This document shows, one piece after another, positions 52,587 through 61,398 of a DNA stretch of 64,000 nucleotides. The DNA comes from Endoryza foliicola (GTDB taxonomy: Bacteria > Bacteroidota > Bacteroidia > Chitinophagales > Chitinophagaceae). Each line of letters starts with the position of its first letter. The first letter of the stretch is position 1. The stretch is from NCBI GenBank assembly GCA_965226965.1, contig OZ245715.1, positions 3,472,001 to 3,536,000 of the forward strand, given 5' to 3'. Below the pieces are notes generated by a model, which ran no database searches, was not told where the DNA came from, and saw nothing but the letters and a program-made list of their open reading frames with translations. A program made the position numbers and the translations under genes.

Positions 52587-54239
52587 TTACTTATAAAGCA
52601 ACTCATAATACTCTTCCGCCATTCTTCCTGCATCGAAACGGAAACGAACATCGCGCATACCGTTCTTAGCCACTTGGCGCCAAGTATCATAGTTATCATA
52701 ATAGAGCGGAAGAATTTCTTTCTCTAAAATTTCATACAATTTGTTCAAATCGTATTCATCTTGTTCAGAAGTATTCATGCGATCATAGTCTGCCTTCGGA
52801 ATTACAAATCCATTGTTGCCATGATTCACGAACTCCGGAATCCATCCATCGTCAGTAGAGAAGTTCACAGCGCCGTTCATGCAAGCGGTCATTCCACTGG
52901 TTCCCGAAGCTTCGCGGGGTACGCGAGGATTGTTCAACCATAAGTCGGCAGCTTGTTTCAATCGTTTTGAAAGCCCTAATTCATAGCCTACCAACACAGA
53001 TACATTCTTGTAATTCTTACTCAAGTGTACCAGGTTGTTGAAATCATTGATGGCCGGATAATCCATTGGGTAAGGTTTTCCTGCCCAAATAATTTGGATG
53101 GGATACTTTGAATTGCTCATCAATTTATTGAAACGCTCACGGTCTCTAGTAATGAGTTCGGCTCTTTTATACCCGGCGAAACGACGTGCCCAAACAATGG
53201 TAAACACGTTCGGATCGTATACTTTACCGGTTTGATCCGCCACAATTTCGAAAGCGCGCTTTTTCAAATATTTCTTACGGTCATCCCACCACGCATCATT
53301 GCCTTCGTCGCTAGCACGGTACAATTGCTTATCAGCCCAGTAACGCCAGTTTTGAGAATTGGTGATGGAAATGATCGGACAGATATTGTCATACTTTGCC
53401 CACATTTGGCGCGATACAACGCCGTGCAATTGCGAAACGCCATTGGCCAAGCGTGCAAAGCGCAAAGCTGCGAGAGAGTGATTGAATTGATCGCCTTCCA
53501 TTCCGGTAAGGCGGCGCACTTCGTCTACACTTAAGCCACAGAAATAACTCATTTTGTGGCAAAGATGCATGTCGTGCTTTTCATTTCCTGCTTCTTCAGG
53601 CGTGTGCGTGGTAAACACCAAACGCTTCTTTACATCTTCAGTGTTGCCAAATTTCTTATAGAGATAAAACGCTGCAGATACGCCGTGCGCTTCGTTCAAA
53701 TGATACAGTTCAGGATTGAAGCCAATTTCATCCATCAATTTCGCACCACCAACACCCAACAAAATGAATTGAGCAACTTTGGTAGCTACATTGGCGTCGT
53801 ACAAACGATGGGTAATGGTTTGAGACACGTAATCATTCTCAGGTAAATCGGTACTTAACAAGAAAAGCGGAGCCGATTTGAAGGTTTCCGGATTCAAATA
53901 ATACGCTTTTACCCAAACCGGATGGTCGTGAATGGTGATTTGAAACTTGATACCTGTATCTTCCAAAAAGCTGTACTGCTTCTCCATCCAGGTTACCTGC
54001 AATGTTTGATCCTGGTTTCTCGCCTGATCATAGTAACCGTATTTCCATAAAATACCGATACCAATCAGGTTCTGTTTCAACTCATATGCACTTCTCAAAT
54101 GGGAACCGGAAAGAAAACCAAGTCCACCGCTGTAAATCTTCAAAGGTTGATGAACAGCAAACTCCATTGAAAAGTAAGCTACTTTCTTCGCATAACGGTC
54201 GTCGGGTGTGTAGGGTACCCTGTAGTTGTTAAAACTCAT
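52587..54239 (-). CDS. glgP: Alpha-glucan phosphorylase homologue lacking the PLP lysine
   Basis: GT35 protein of 550 residues, the short phosphorylase type that would release glucose-1-phosphate from glycogen or maltodextrin. YFSMEFAVHQPLKIYSGGLG, HLNEAHGVSAA and TIVWARRFAGYKRAELI are family motifs. The pyridoxal-phosphate loop reads EASGTSGMTACMNGA: the lysine that forms the Schiff base in GTSGMKA (GTGNMKF in animal and E. coli enzymes) is Thr451, codon ACC at 52887-52889. Activity as a PLP phosphorylase is therefore doubtful unless the cofactor is held differently. The ATG at 54239 (MSFNNY) is preferred to a TTG at 54248. Single gene with terminator. Confidence 0.88.
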   Translation of the reverse strand: MSFNNYRVPYTPDDRYAKKVAYFSMEFAVHQPLKIYSGGLGFLSGSHLRSAYELKQNLIGIGILWKYGYYDQARNQDQTLQVTWMEKQYSFLEDTGIKFQITIHDHPVWVKAYYLNPETFKSAPLFLLSTDLPENDYVSQTITHRLYDANVATKVAQFILLGVGGAKLMDEIGFNPELYHLNEAHGVSAAFYLYKKFGNTEDVKKRLVFTTHTPEEAGNEKHDMHLCHKMSYFCGLSVDEVRRLTGMEGDQFNHSLAALRFARLANGVSQLHGVVSRQMWAKYDNICPIISITNSQNWRYWADKQLYRASDEGNDAWWDDRKKYLKKRAFEIVADQTGKVYDPNVFTIVWARRFAGYKRAELITRDRERFNKLMSNSKYPIQIIWAGKPYPMDYPAINDFNNLVHLSKNYKNVSVLVGYELGLSKRLKQAADLWLNNPRVPREASGTSGMTACMNGAVNFSTDDGWIPEFVNHGNNGFVIPKADYDRMNTSEQDEYDLNKLYEILEKEILPLYYDNYDTWRQVAKNGMRDVRFRFDAGRMAEEYYELLYK

Positions 54240-54420
54240 AGTTATCAAACAATAGTTATTAATATGGCAGCAAGCAAGGGTTCAAAAATTGATGTGTAAA
54301 CACTACACAAACAGTCCGCAATATAACAGAATTAATTGAAATCCAAAGCCTCACAGTCTGTATCGATGGAGATCGGAGCGATTCTGGCTATTGCAAACGT
54401 TTTCGGTGCATTTCTTTTTC

Positions 54421-55377
54421 TTAGGAACGCTTTTTTCGAGCAGGTTTTGGCTCAGCTTTCTTGGGATAAGATCCTTCGAAGAAACACTTGATATCACGAT
54501 ACGCACCACATCCGCCGGTTTCTTTCATGGTTACTTCGTTGCCTTCAAATTTGAATTCCAACGCACAAGTATTGCCGGGTTCCTGATATTGAAGCGTATT
54601 TTTGTTGGTTTGTCGAGCGATGCCTTTTAATTCGCCTACACAAGACGCGTTCTCTTTTTCGAAATGCACAAAAAACAAAAACTCTGTTGCTTTTTTCCCA
54701 TCTCTAAACGAAATAAAGTTGCGCTTATTCTTTACGTAGTTACCAGAAATTTTTTGCTTCGACGGTAAGGTATCAATTGGGTTGATGACTTCTTCAATGA
54801 TGTCTTCATTAGGTTCCGTCATAATCAGTGTAAAGTTCTGCGCTTCAGCATTATAGATATAAATATTTCTCTTATAACTAATATTGGTACCCGGCTTGAA
54901 TTCTTTTACCGTTGCGATCTGAAATTTGGCATCCACTGATCCGGAAGAAGCGGCATAGTTCTCAAACCCGCTTGTAACCAGTGGCATGGAAGACTTGAAC
55001 TGATCTTTTTCATTAAAAATCAAAAGGTATCCAACTTGCTTTTTTCCATTGGCAACTTTCATTAGCAGGTAGTGCTCCTTGCTTTTTTCCCGTACCCTGC
55101 CCATAGCGTAAATCTTCAATTTATTGCTCTTTCCAAAATACTTTGTAAACACCGTATCAGGTATGAATTGCTTGGCAACTTTATAGGCAACTATTAAACT
55201 GTCTTTACTAAATTTTACCAAAGATGTATCGGCTATTTTCAGCGGAAATTTTTGCTCAGGAAAGAATTCAATAAACTCACTTGGTTTTACTTCCTCATCC
55301 CCTTTCATCGATTTCACCTTGCTTCTACAGGCCAGCAATACCAAAGGAATGAAAACATAGAAAACAATCTTTTTCAT
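54421..55377 (-). CDS. Putative lipoprotein of unknown function
   Basis: Protein of 318 residues with a lipoprotein signal (FIPLVLLACRSK, Cys17). The mature part is beta-rich and charged, ending in a very basic tail (KKAEPKPARKKRS). The segments VANGKKQVGYLLIFNEKDQ and CGAYRDIKCFFEG are not from a domain I recognise. It is divergent from mntR, starting 57 bases left of the mntR -33 element. Metal-related function cannot be claimed. The 54240-54420 gap upstream of glgP shows no clear element. Confidence 0.75.
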   Translation of the reverse strand: MKKIVFYVFIPLVLLACRSKVKSMKGDEEVKPSEFIEFFPEQKFPLKIADTSLVKFSKDSLIVAYKVAKQFIPDTVFTKYFGKSNKLKIYAMGRVREKSKEHYLLMKVANGKKQVGYLLIFNEKDQFKSSMPLVTSGFENYAASSGSVDAKFQIATVKEFKPGTNISYKRNIYIYNAEAQNFTLIMTEPNEDIIEEVINPIDTLPSKQKISGNYVKNKRNFISFRDGKKATEFLFFVHFEKENASCVGELKGIARQTNKNTLQYQEPGNTCALEFKFEGNEVTMKETGGCGAYRDIKCFFEGSYPKKAEPKPARKKRS

Positions 55378-55433
55378 GCAGTAGAGGTGTTGGTGGCTAA
55401 AGTAATGATTAAAAACATGATTGGAAAACTTTA

Positions 55434-55464
55434 TTTGTGAAGTTTATTATTTTTTTTAGATTTG
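55434..55464 (+). promoter_or_regulatory. Promoter of mntR-mntH
   Basis: TTTG (55434-55437), exactly 19 bases, then TAGATTTG (55457-55464): a perfect TTTG-N19-TANNTTTG. Expected start near 55470, about 16 bases before the mntR ATG. Confidence 0.8.
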
Positions 55465-55470
55465 TCTAAA
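55455..55470 (+). promoter_or_regulatory. Candidate MntR operator
   Basis: Palindrome TTTAGATTTGTCTAAA (arms TTTAGA/TCTAAA, four-base centre) lying across the -7 element. It resembles DtxR/MntR boxes. A further half-site TTTTAGAT follows at 55478-55485. Confidence 0.65.
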
Positions 55471-55485
55471 TATTATTTTAGATAC

Positions 55486-56148
55486 ATGCAATATTCATCC
55501 AGTAAGGAAAACCACATTAAGGCAATATTTCACCTGCAAGAATCGGATGGTTTGGTAACCACCAATGAACTGGCGGCTGCCCTTCAAACCAAGCCGGCCT
55601 CCGTTACCGATATGCTCAAAAAATTGAAGCAACAGAAGCTGTTGAATTATGAGCGCTACAAGGGATTCAAATTATCATCGGAAGGAAAGAAAGTGGCCCT
55701 ACAGATCATACGCAAACACCGCTTGTGGGAGTATTTCTTAGTGGAGAAATTGCAATTCGGTTGGGATGAAGTGCATGAAATTGCAGAAGAATTGGAACAT
55801 ATTAGTAGTGTTCGATTGATCGATCGCTTGGATGAATTTTTAGGCTTTCCCAAAACCGATCCACATGGTGATCCTATTCCCGACAAGAATGGAAAGCTGA
55901 TCGAAATAATGCAAGTTCCTTTGAGCCTATTGCCTGAAAATACACCGGCAATAGTAAGTGGTATTGGTGATCAATCGCAAGAAATGTTGGAGCTTCTCAA
56001 CCACAAGCAAATTGCCATTGGCACGCGTTTAGAAATAACGCGCAAATTCAGTTTCGACCAATCGATGGAGCTAAAATTGAAACAATCGCCTGTTATTACG
56101 CTTAGCGAGCCTGTAGCTAAAAATATTTTCGTACGATACGATCAATAG
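55486..56148 (+). CDS. mntR: MntR/DtxR-family metal-dependent repressor
   Basis: Regulator of 220 residues: an N-terminal winged helix (NHIKAIFHLQESDGLVTTNELAAAL, then KPASVTDMLKKLKQQKL), a dimerisation helix region with candidate metal ligands (HRLWEYFLVEKL, HEIAEELEHI) and a C-terminal FeoA/SH3-like domain (about 145-220). The three-part layout matches DtxR/MntR/IdeR. The ATG at 55486 is preferred over a TTG at 55462 that would lie in the operator. It is followed six bases later by the NRAMP transporter gene and preceded by a palindrome over its own promoter, so autoregulation by Mn2+ (or Fe2+) is inferred. Confidence 0.92.
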   Translation: MQYSSSKENHIKAIFHLQESDGLVTTNELAAALQTKPASVTDMLKKLKQQKLLNYERYKGFKLSSEGKKVALQIIRKHRLWEYFLVEKLQFGWDEVHEIAEELEHISSVRLIDRLDEFLGFPKTDPHGDPIPDKNGKLIEIMQVPLSLLPENTPAIVSGIGDQSQEMLELLNHKQIAIGTRLEITRKFSFDQSMELKLKQSPVITLSEPVAKNIFVRYDQ

Positions 56149-56154
56149 AAAAAT

Positions 56155-58032
56155 ATGAGCAGAACGCACAACCATAGTTCCCTAAGTGAAGTACACGAAA
56201 GTGTTGATGTTAGTGCCAAGAAAACAGGCTGGCGGAAGGTATTGGCATTTTTTGGTCCGGCCTATTTAGTGAGCGTTGGATACATGGACCCCGGCAACTG
56301 GGCCACTGATTTAGCGGGTGGAAGTAAGTTTGGCTACACCCTGATATGGGTGCTGTTGATGAGTAATTTAATGGCGCTACTGCTGCAGAGTTTAGCTACA
56401 CGTTTAGGGATCGTACAAGGCAGAGATTTGGCACAGGCCAACCACGAAGCTTTTCCTAAGCAGATCAATTTCTTGCTTTATGTATTGGCAGAAATTGCCA
56501 TTGCCGCTACCGACTTAGCCGAAGTACTGGGAATGGCCATTGGTATTCATTTGCTTTCCGGCCTGCCGTTGATCTGGGGAGTAGCCATAACGGTATTAGA
56601 TACACTATTATTATTGTTCCTACAACGTTTGGGTATTCGAAAAATGGAAGCCTTTATCATTGGGTTGGTATCCATTGTAGGACTTTCGTTCTTAATTGAA
56701 ATAATTCTTGCAAAACCAAGTGTTGGCGCCATTGCCGGAGGTTTTATCCCCAAAATTCCAAACGATGAAGCATTGTATATCGCAATTGGAATAATAGGTG
56801 CCACCGTTATGCCGCACAATCTGTATTTACATTCTGCCTTGGTGCAAACAAGAAAAATCAATAAAAGTGATGCAGGTATCAAGCAAGCCTTGAAATGGAA
56901 TTTTCTGGATTCGGCCATTGCACTTAATATAGCTTTCTTAGTAAACGCAGCCATTTTAATTCTGGCGGCCAAAGTGTTTTTTGAAAGCGGAAGGACTGAA
57001 GTTGCTGCATTAAAAGATGCACACAACTTATTGAATGAATTGCTTGGTACGAATCTGGCGCCGGCCTTGTTCGCCATTGCATTAATTGCTGCCGGACAAA
57101 GCTCTACGGTAACCGGAACATTGGCAGGACAAATTGTAATGGAAGGTTACTTGCAATTGCGGATCAATCCTTGGATCAGGCGATTACTCACGCGCATTTT
57201 AGCGATTGCTCCGGCCATCATCGTTATCTATGTTTTTGGCGAAAATGAGGTAGATAGCTTGCTCATTTTAAGTCAAGTAATCCTTAGTTTACAATTGGGC
57301 TTTGCAATTATTCCTTTGATTCACTTTGTAAGTGACAAATCGAAAATGGGCAGTTTTGCTATTAAAGTTCCTACGAAAATTGCGGCTTGGCTAATAGCAG
57401 CCATCCTGGTGATCTTGAATATTAAGATGGTGATCAATGAAGTGACCGGGTTTTATGCGAGTGAAGGATATCTATTCTGGAAAATTCTGATTGGGGTCAT
57501 CCTTTTCATATTTAGTGGACTTCTCTTTTACATCACATTTGTTCCTTTCTTTAAAAACAAACAACGAAAATCGCAAGGCATTCACAAATTGCAGTCGATT
57601 AGTCCAGAGTTTCAAGTTCCCCAATACAAGAAAATTGCAGTAGCGCTCGATTTCAGTGCGAATGATCAGAAGATCTTAGCTCATGCCATTGGACAAGGTC
57701 GAGAAGATACCGAATACTATTTGATCCATGTGGTAGAAAGTGTATCTGCGGGCTATTTAGGTCAGTTTAGTGATGATATGGAAACTCGGGCCGACAATAT
57801 GCAATTGCATAAATACATCAACGATCTACGAAACAGCGGAATAAAGGCTGATGGCGCTTTGGGGTATCATTTGCGTACCAAAGAAATAGTTCGCTTGGTA
57901 AAAAATAGCGAAGCCGATTTATTGGTTATTGGTGCGCACGGTCATGCCGGTATCAAAGATTGGATCTATGGGGAAACTATCAATTCCGTTCGTCATGAGT
58001 TAACCATACCTGTGTTAATTGTGTATTTATAA
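56155..58032 (+). CDS. mntH: NRAMP Mn2+/Fe2+ transporter fused to a universal stress domain
   Basis: Protein of 625 residues. The NRAMP part (about 30-460) has the TM1 motif DPGN at 45-48 and the TM6 motif MPHN at 219-222, which hold the metal site, plus the family stretch AGQSSTVTGTLAGQIVMEG. Residues 490-625 form a cytosolic universal stress protein domain (KKIAVALDFSANDQ, then VIGAHGHAGIKDWIYGET), whose ATP loop is close to G-2x-G-9x-G. Stand-alone MntH is about 410-450 residues. It is co-transcribed with mntR. The domain may gate or sense transport by nucleotide, which is inference. Confidence 0.93.
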   Translation: MSRTHNHSSLSEVHESVDVSAKKTGWRKVLAFFGPAYLVSVGYMDPGNWATDLAGGSKFGYTLIWVLLMSNLMALLLQSLATRLGIVQGRDLAQANHEAFPKQINFLLYVLAEIAIAATDLAEVLGMAIGIHLLSGLPLIWGVAITVLDTLLLLFLQRLGIRKMEAFIIGLVSIVGLSFLIEIILAKPSVGAIAGGFIPKIPNDEALYIAIGIIGATVMPHNLYLHSALVQTRKINKSDAGIKQALKWNFLDSAIALNIAFLVNAAILILAAKVFFESGRTEVAALKDAHNLLNELLGTNLAPALFAIALIAAGQSSTVTGTLAGQIVMEGYLQLRINPWIRRLLTRILAIAPAIIVIYVFGENEVDSLLILSQVILSLQLGFAIIPLIHFVSDKSKMGSFAIKVPTKIAAWLIAAILVILNIKMVINEVTGFYASEGYLFWKILIGVILFIFSGLLFYITFVPFFKNKQRKSQGIHKLQSISPEFQVPQYKKIAVALDFSANDQKILAHAIGQGREDTEYYLIHVVESVSAGYLGQFSDDMETRADNMQLHKYINDLRNSGIKADGALGYHLRTKEIVRLVKNSEADLLVIGAHGHAGIKDWIYGETINSVRHELTIPVLIVYL

Positions 58033-58054
58033 AAATTTTGAAAGCAAGCAATAG

Positions 58055-58663
58055 TTAACCTTTGCGCTTTACCAAGTGCTTCATCCGGCTAAACGTTTCA
58101 GGTTTAATATTCAGATAGGAAGCGAGGTATTTCTGCGGAACACGCTGAAGTAAATGAGAATTGTTTTCAATAAAATCGAGGAAACGTTCTTTCGGAGTTT
58201 GTTGCAGCAATTTGTACATCCGATCATCTTTTTTTGCAAACATTAGTTGCATAATTTGACGTGCCATGCGTTCTCCCCCCACAACTGAGTCAAGTGCTTT
58301 GATCATTTGTGTGTACCCTAGTGAAAGCATTACAGTAGGCTCTATACATTCAATAACTACCGGTGATGGAATTTGTTTTATAAATGCAATTTCTGAATGA
58401 ATTAGATGCCCTTCCGTTGCTAATTGAAGTGTAAACTCGCTTTTACCCTTTCGTGCGAATTTTCTAACTAATCCCTTAATAACAATATTTACATAGTTCT
58501 CCATGCCACCAACGTCAACGAGGATGGTCTTCTTTTTAAACTCCCTAACTATGCAATATTTGATAAGAACCTCTGCTTGGGGCACTTCAATATCCACCAA
58601 TCGCTGGATAGCACCGACGGCAATAGCCAATTCCTCGCTGCTTAGCACACGAACCGTTGTCAT
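58055..58663 (-). CDS. Crp/Fnr-type regulator, second of a tandem pair
   Basis: Protein of 202 residues with a cyclic-nucleotide-binding-type beta barrel (about 25-140) and a C-terminal helix-turn-helix (VPQKYLASYLNIKPETFSRMKHLVKR). No CxxC iron-sulfur motif is seen, so it is not a typical Fnr oxygen sensor. The barrel does not show the classical cAMP-binding arginine clearly. It lies 21 bases behind a related regulator and is probably on the same transcript. Targets are not known. Confidence 0.85.
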   Translation of the reverse strand: MTTVRVLSSEELAIAVGAIQRLVDIEVPQAEVLIKYCIVREFKKKTILVDVGGMENYVNIVIKGLVRKFARKGKSEFTLQLATEGHLIHSEIAFIKQIPSPVVIECIEPTVMLSLGYTQMIKALDSVVGGERMARQIMQLMFAKKDDRMYKLLQQTPKERFLDFIENNSHLLQRVPQKYLASYLNIKPETFSRMKHLVKRKG

Positions 58664-58684
58664 AATACCTAAAAGTTTAACTTA

Positions 58685-59251
58685 CTAAATCAATTGTTTC
58701 AGTCTACTAAAGGTCTCAGGTTTAATGTTTAAATGGGAAGCCAATAACTTCTGTGGAACTCGGTTTAATAGGTCAGGGTATTCTCTCACGTAGTTAAAAA
58801 ACCGCTCTCTAGGGGTATAGAGAATGTGATTGAGCAACCAATATTCTTTCCGAACCAGCACATCGCTAATGAGCAACCGTCCTGCCCGCTCCCAACGTTT
58901 GTCTTTTGAGAACAGGTTTTCCAACCCTTGTTTGCTAAATACGATAAGAGTGGAAGGCTCGATTGTTTCCAGGATATACTTCGACGGAATATTTTGAAAT
59001 AGGGAGGTTTCAGATGTCAATAACTGCCCTTCACGGCTAATATGTGCAACAATTTCGTCTTTCCCACTATAGAAATACTTCTTCAGCAGTCCTTTAAAAA
59101 CGAAGTAGACATTCTGTTCAATATCACCCAACTGCGTCAAAATCACCTTTTTATCGAACTGTTTTACTTGTATCAGTTCAACTAAATAGGCTTCATCTTG
59201 CGGTAGCAATTTGATGTATTGACCGAAAAAGGCTTTTGTTTCATTGATCAC
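58685..59251 (-). CDS. Crp/Fnr-type regulator, first of a tandem pair
   Basis: Protein of 188 residues with the same layout as its neighbour: a sensory barrel (ILTQLGDIEQNVYFVFKGLLKKYF) and an HTH ending VPQKLLASHLNIKPETFSRLKQLI. The last ~30 residues of the two are nearly the same, while the barrels differ, suggesting an old duplication with different signals. The start is GTG at 59251 because no in-frame ATG is near. Divergent from icd, from whose ATG it is separated by 145 bases. Confidence 0.83.
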   Translation of the reverse strand: MINETKAFFGQYIKLLPQDEAYLVELIQVKQFDKKVILTQLGDIEQNVYFVFKGLLKKYFYSGKDEIVAHISREGQLLTSETSLFQNIPSKYILETIEPSTLIVFSKQGLENLFSKDKRWERAGRLLISDVLVRKEYWLLNHILYTPRERFFNYVREYPDLLNRVPQKLLASHLNIKPETFSRLKQLI

Positions 59252-59335
59252 ACTTGCAATTTAAATTTTTTTAAGAAGTTTCTGAAATGAAACTTGAAGT
59301 GGTTAATAAATAGCTGGTGTGGGGGATAATTGACT

Positions 59336-59366
59336 TTTGGATTTAGCTTGATTTACAGTAGGTTTG
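59336..59366 (+). promoter_or_regulatory. Promoter of icd
   Basis: TTTG (59336-59339), exactly 19 bases, then TAGGTTTG (59359-59366). A perfect match to the Bacteroidota consensus, with a leader of about 25 bases. Confidence 0.8.
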
Positions 59367-59396
59367 CAATCCTAAAATTGATAAACCCGCAAACAC

Positions 59397-60629
59397 ATGG
59401 CAAACAAAATCAAAGTTGCCAATCCGGTAGTAGAACTGGATGGCGATGAAATGACCAGAATTATCTGGAAATTTATCAAAGACAAGCTGATTCTCCCCTA
59501 TTTGGAATTGGATATCAAATACTACGATTTGGGGGTAGAATACCGCGATCAAACTAATGACCAAGTTACAGTAGACGCAGCGAACGCAATTAAACAATAT
59601 GGAGTAGGTATCAAATGTGCTACCATTACTCCCGATGAAGCCCGTGTAAAAGAGTTCAATTTGAAGCAAATGTGGAAGAGTCCGAATGGAACCATCCGCA
59701 ATATTTTAGATGGAACTGTTTTCCGTGAGCCCATCGTAATTCAGAATATTCCACGCTTGGTTACGAATTGGGATAGCCCAATCATCGTAGGCCGTCACGC
59801 TTTTGGAGACCAATACCGCGCTACAGACTTTGTGGTTCCCGGAAAAGGAAAATTAACCATCAAATTTGAAGGGGAAGACGGACAAGTAATTGAACACGAA
59901 GTATTCCAATTCAAGGGCGCCGGTGTTGCGTTGAGCATGTACAATACTGAAGAAAGTATCAGAGGTTTTGCAAGAAGCTGTTTCAACATGGCATTGCAAA
60001 AAGGATGGCCTTTGTACATGAGTACCAAAAACACAATCCTCAAAAAATACGATGGTCGATTCAAAGATATTTTTGAAGAGATCTATCAAAATGAATTCAA
60101 AGCTGCCTACGAAGCCGCGGGCATCACTTACGAGCATCGTTTGATCGATGACATGGTTGCCAGCGCTTTAAAATGGAACGGTAAGTTCGTTTGGGCTTGT
60201 AAGAATTATGATGGCGACGTTCAAAGTGATACCGTTGCTCAAGGTTTTGGTTCATTAGGATTGATGACATCAGTATTGGTTACTCCTGATGGAAAAACCA
60301 TGGAAGCTGAAGCGGCTCACGGAACAGTTACTCGTCACTACCGCGATCATCAAAAAGGAAAACCAACTTCTACCAACCCAATCGCGTCAATTTTCGCATG
60401 GACCAGAGGTTTGGCATTCCGCGGTAAATTAGACGGCAACCAAGAGTTGATCAATTTCTGTGATGCATTGGAAGCTGTTTGTATCGAAACAGTTGAGTCA
60501 GGAAAAATGACCAAAGACTTGGCTGTATGTATCCACGGAAATAAAGTAAACCACGGTGAACATTTCTTGTATACCGAGGAGTTCTTGGATGCAATTGATA
60601 CCAATTTGAAAGCTAAAATGGGATTGTAA
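59397..60629 (+). CDS. icd: NADP-dependent isocitrate dehydrogenase, eukaryote-like type
   Basis: TCA-cycle enzyme of 410 residues making 2-oxoglutarate. The sequence follows the animal/yeast cytosolic type closely: VVELDGDEMTRIIWKFIK, YDLGVEYRDQTNDQVT, KCATITPDEARVKEF and WKSPNGTIRNILDGTVFREP, with RLIDDMVASALKWNGKFVWA further on. It is unlike the E. coli type, which lacks these blocks. AAHGTVTRHYRDHQKGK is the NADP-binding stretch. It has its own strong promoter, followed by a terminator and the PrsW gene. Confidence 0.97.
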   Translation: MANKIKVANPVVELDGDEMTRIIWKFIKDKLILPYLELDIKYYDLGVEYRDQTNDQVTVDAANAIKQYGVGIKCATITPDEARVKEFNLKQMWKSPNGTIRNILDGTVFREPIVIQNIPRLVTNWDSPIIVGRHAFGDQYRATDFVVPGKGKLTIKFEGEDGQVIEHEVFQFKGAGVALSMYNTEESIRGFARSCFNMALQKGWPLYMSTKNTILKKYDGRFKDIFEEIYQNEFKAAYEAAGITYEHRLIDDMVASALKWNGKFVWACKNYDGDVQSDTVAQGFGSLGLMTSVLVTPDGKTMEAEAAHGTVTRHYRDHQKGKPTSTNPIASIFAWTRGLAFRGKLDGNQELINFCDALEAVCIETVESGKMTKDLAVCIHGNKVNHGEHFLYTEEFLDAIDTNLKAKMGL

Positions 60630-60650
60630 TTCCTGTTTTTCCTATAATTT

Positions 60651-60683
60651 AATCCCGGTCTTTGACCGGGATTTTTTATTTTT
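60651..60683 (+). terminator. Terminator of icd
   Basis: Ten-base perfect stem AATCCCGGTC / GACCGGGATT with loop TTT and a T-rich tail. It ends 5 bases before the PrsW start. Confidence 0.9.
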
Positions 60684-60687
60684 AGTA

Positions 60688-61398
60688 ATGCTACTACTTG
60701 GATTGGCCATCGCACCCGGAATCGCGATCGTACTGTTCATATACTTTAAGGACAGTTATGATAAGGAACCCTGGCGCTTTTTACTCGCTTCCTTTTTTTT
60801 AGGTGCATTGAGTGTTATTCCTCCTCTTCTTTTTCAAACATTTGTTCCTGAAAAATTTGATGGCTTGTTCGCTGATAGAAGTTGGGGCTACTATGCTTTT
60901 CAGGCCTTTGCCATGGTAGCTTTTAGTGAGGAGCTATCAAAATTTATTATGGTTCGCTATTTTGCCTATCGAAAACCCGCATTCAATGAACCCTTTGATG
61001 GTATTGTTTATTCAGTGATTGTAAGCATGGGATTTGCAACAGTTGAAAACATTGGATATGTGATGCAACATGGATATGCAACGGCCATTCTTCGCATGTT
61101 CCTCTCAGTTCCCGCTCATGCCAGTTTTGGAGTGATCATGGGCTTTCATATTGGCATAGCAAAATTCTCTACCCAACCACTTCAACACTTTTTCAAAGGA
61201 TTGCTATTGGCCATACTATTTCACGGATGTTACGATTACTTTTTGTTCCTATTAGAAAGCAAAGAAGTTACTCGATACGTTTCCGAAGGATTGCTAGTAT
61301 TGGGCGCTTTATTATCATACTTTATCGCAATACGTGTATCGCTTCGCAGTATCCGAGAAGGCAGAAGACTAAAAGAAACGCACTTACAAATTGATTAA
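60688..61398 (+). CDS. PrsW-family intramembrane metalloprotease
   Basis: Membrane protein of 236 residues with about seven hydrophobic segments. Active-site motifs are AFSEELSKF (EExxK) near residue 80, VENIGY near 112, and the histidines in VPAHASFGVIMGFHIG and FHGCYDYF. These are the PrsW/CPBP-like signature. In Bacillus PrsW cuts an anti-sigma factor; the target here is unknown. The start ATG follows the icd terminator by five bases, and the stop overlaps the stop of the convergent VUT-family gene (TTAA). Confidence 0.87.
   Translation: MLLLGLAIAPGIAIVLFIYFKDSYDKEPWRFLLASFFLGALSVIPPLLFQTFVPEKFDGLFADRSWGYYAFQAFAMVAFSEELSKFIMVRYFAYRKPAFNEPFDGIVYSVIVSMGFATVENIGYVMQHGYATAILRMFLSVPAHASFGVIMGFHIGIAKFSTQPLQHFFKGLLLAILFHGCYDYFLFLLESKEVTRYVSEGLLVLGALLSYFIAIRVSLRSIREGRRLKETHLQID

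Noticed and set aside
56547..57077. Open reading frame of 176 codons on the minus strand
   Set aside because: Antisense to the NRAMP membrane part; the hydrophobic codons of that gene make long antisense frames likely.
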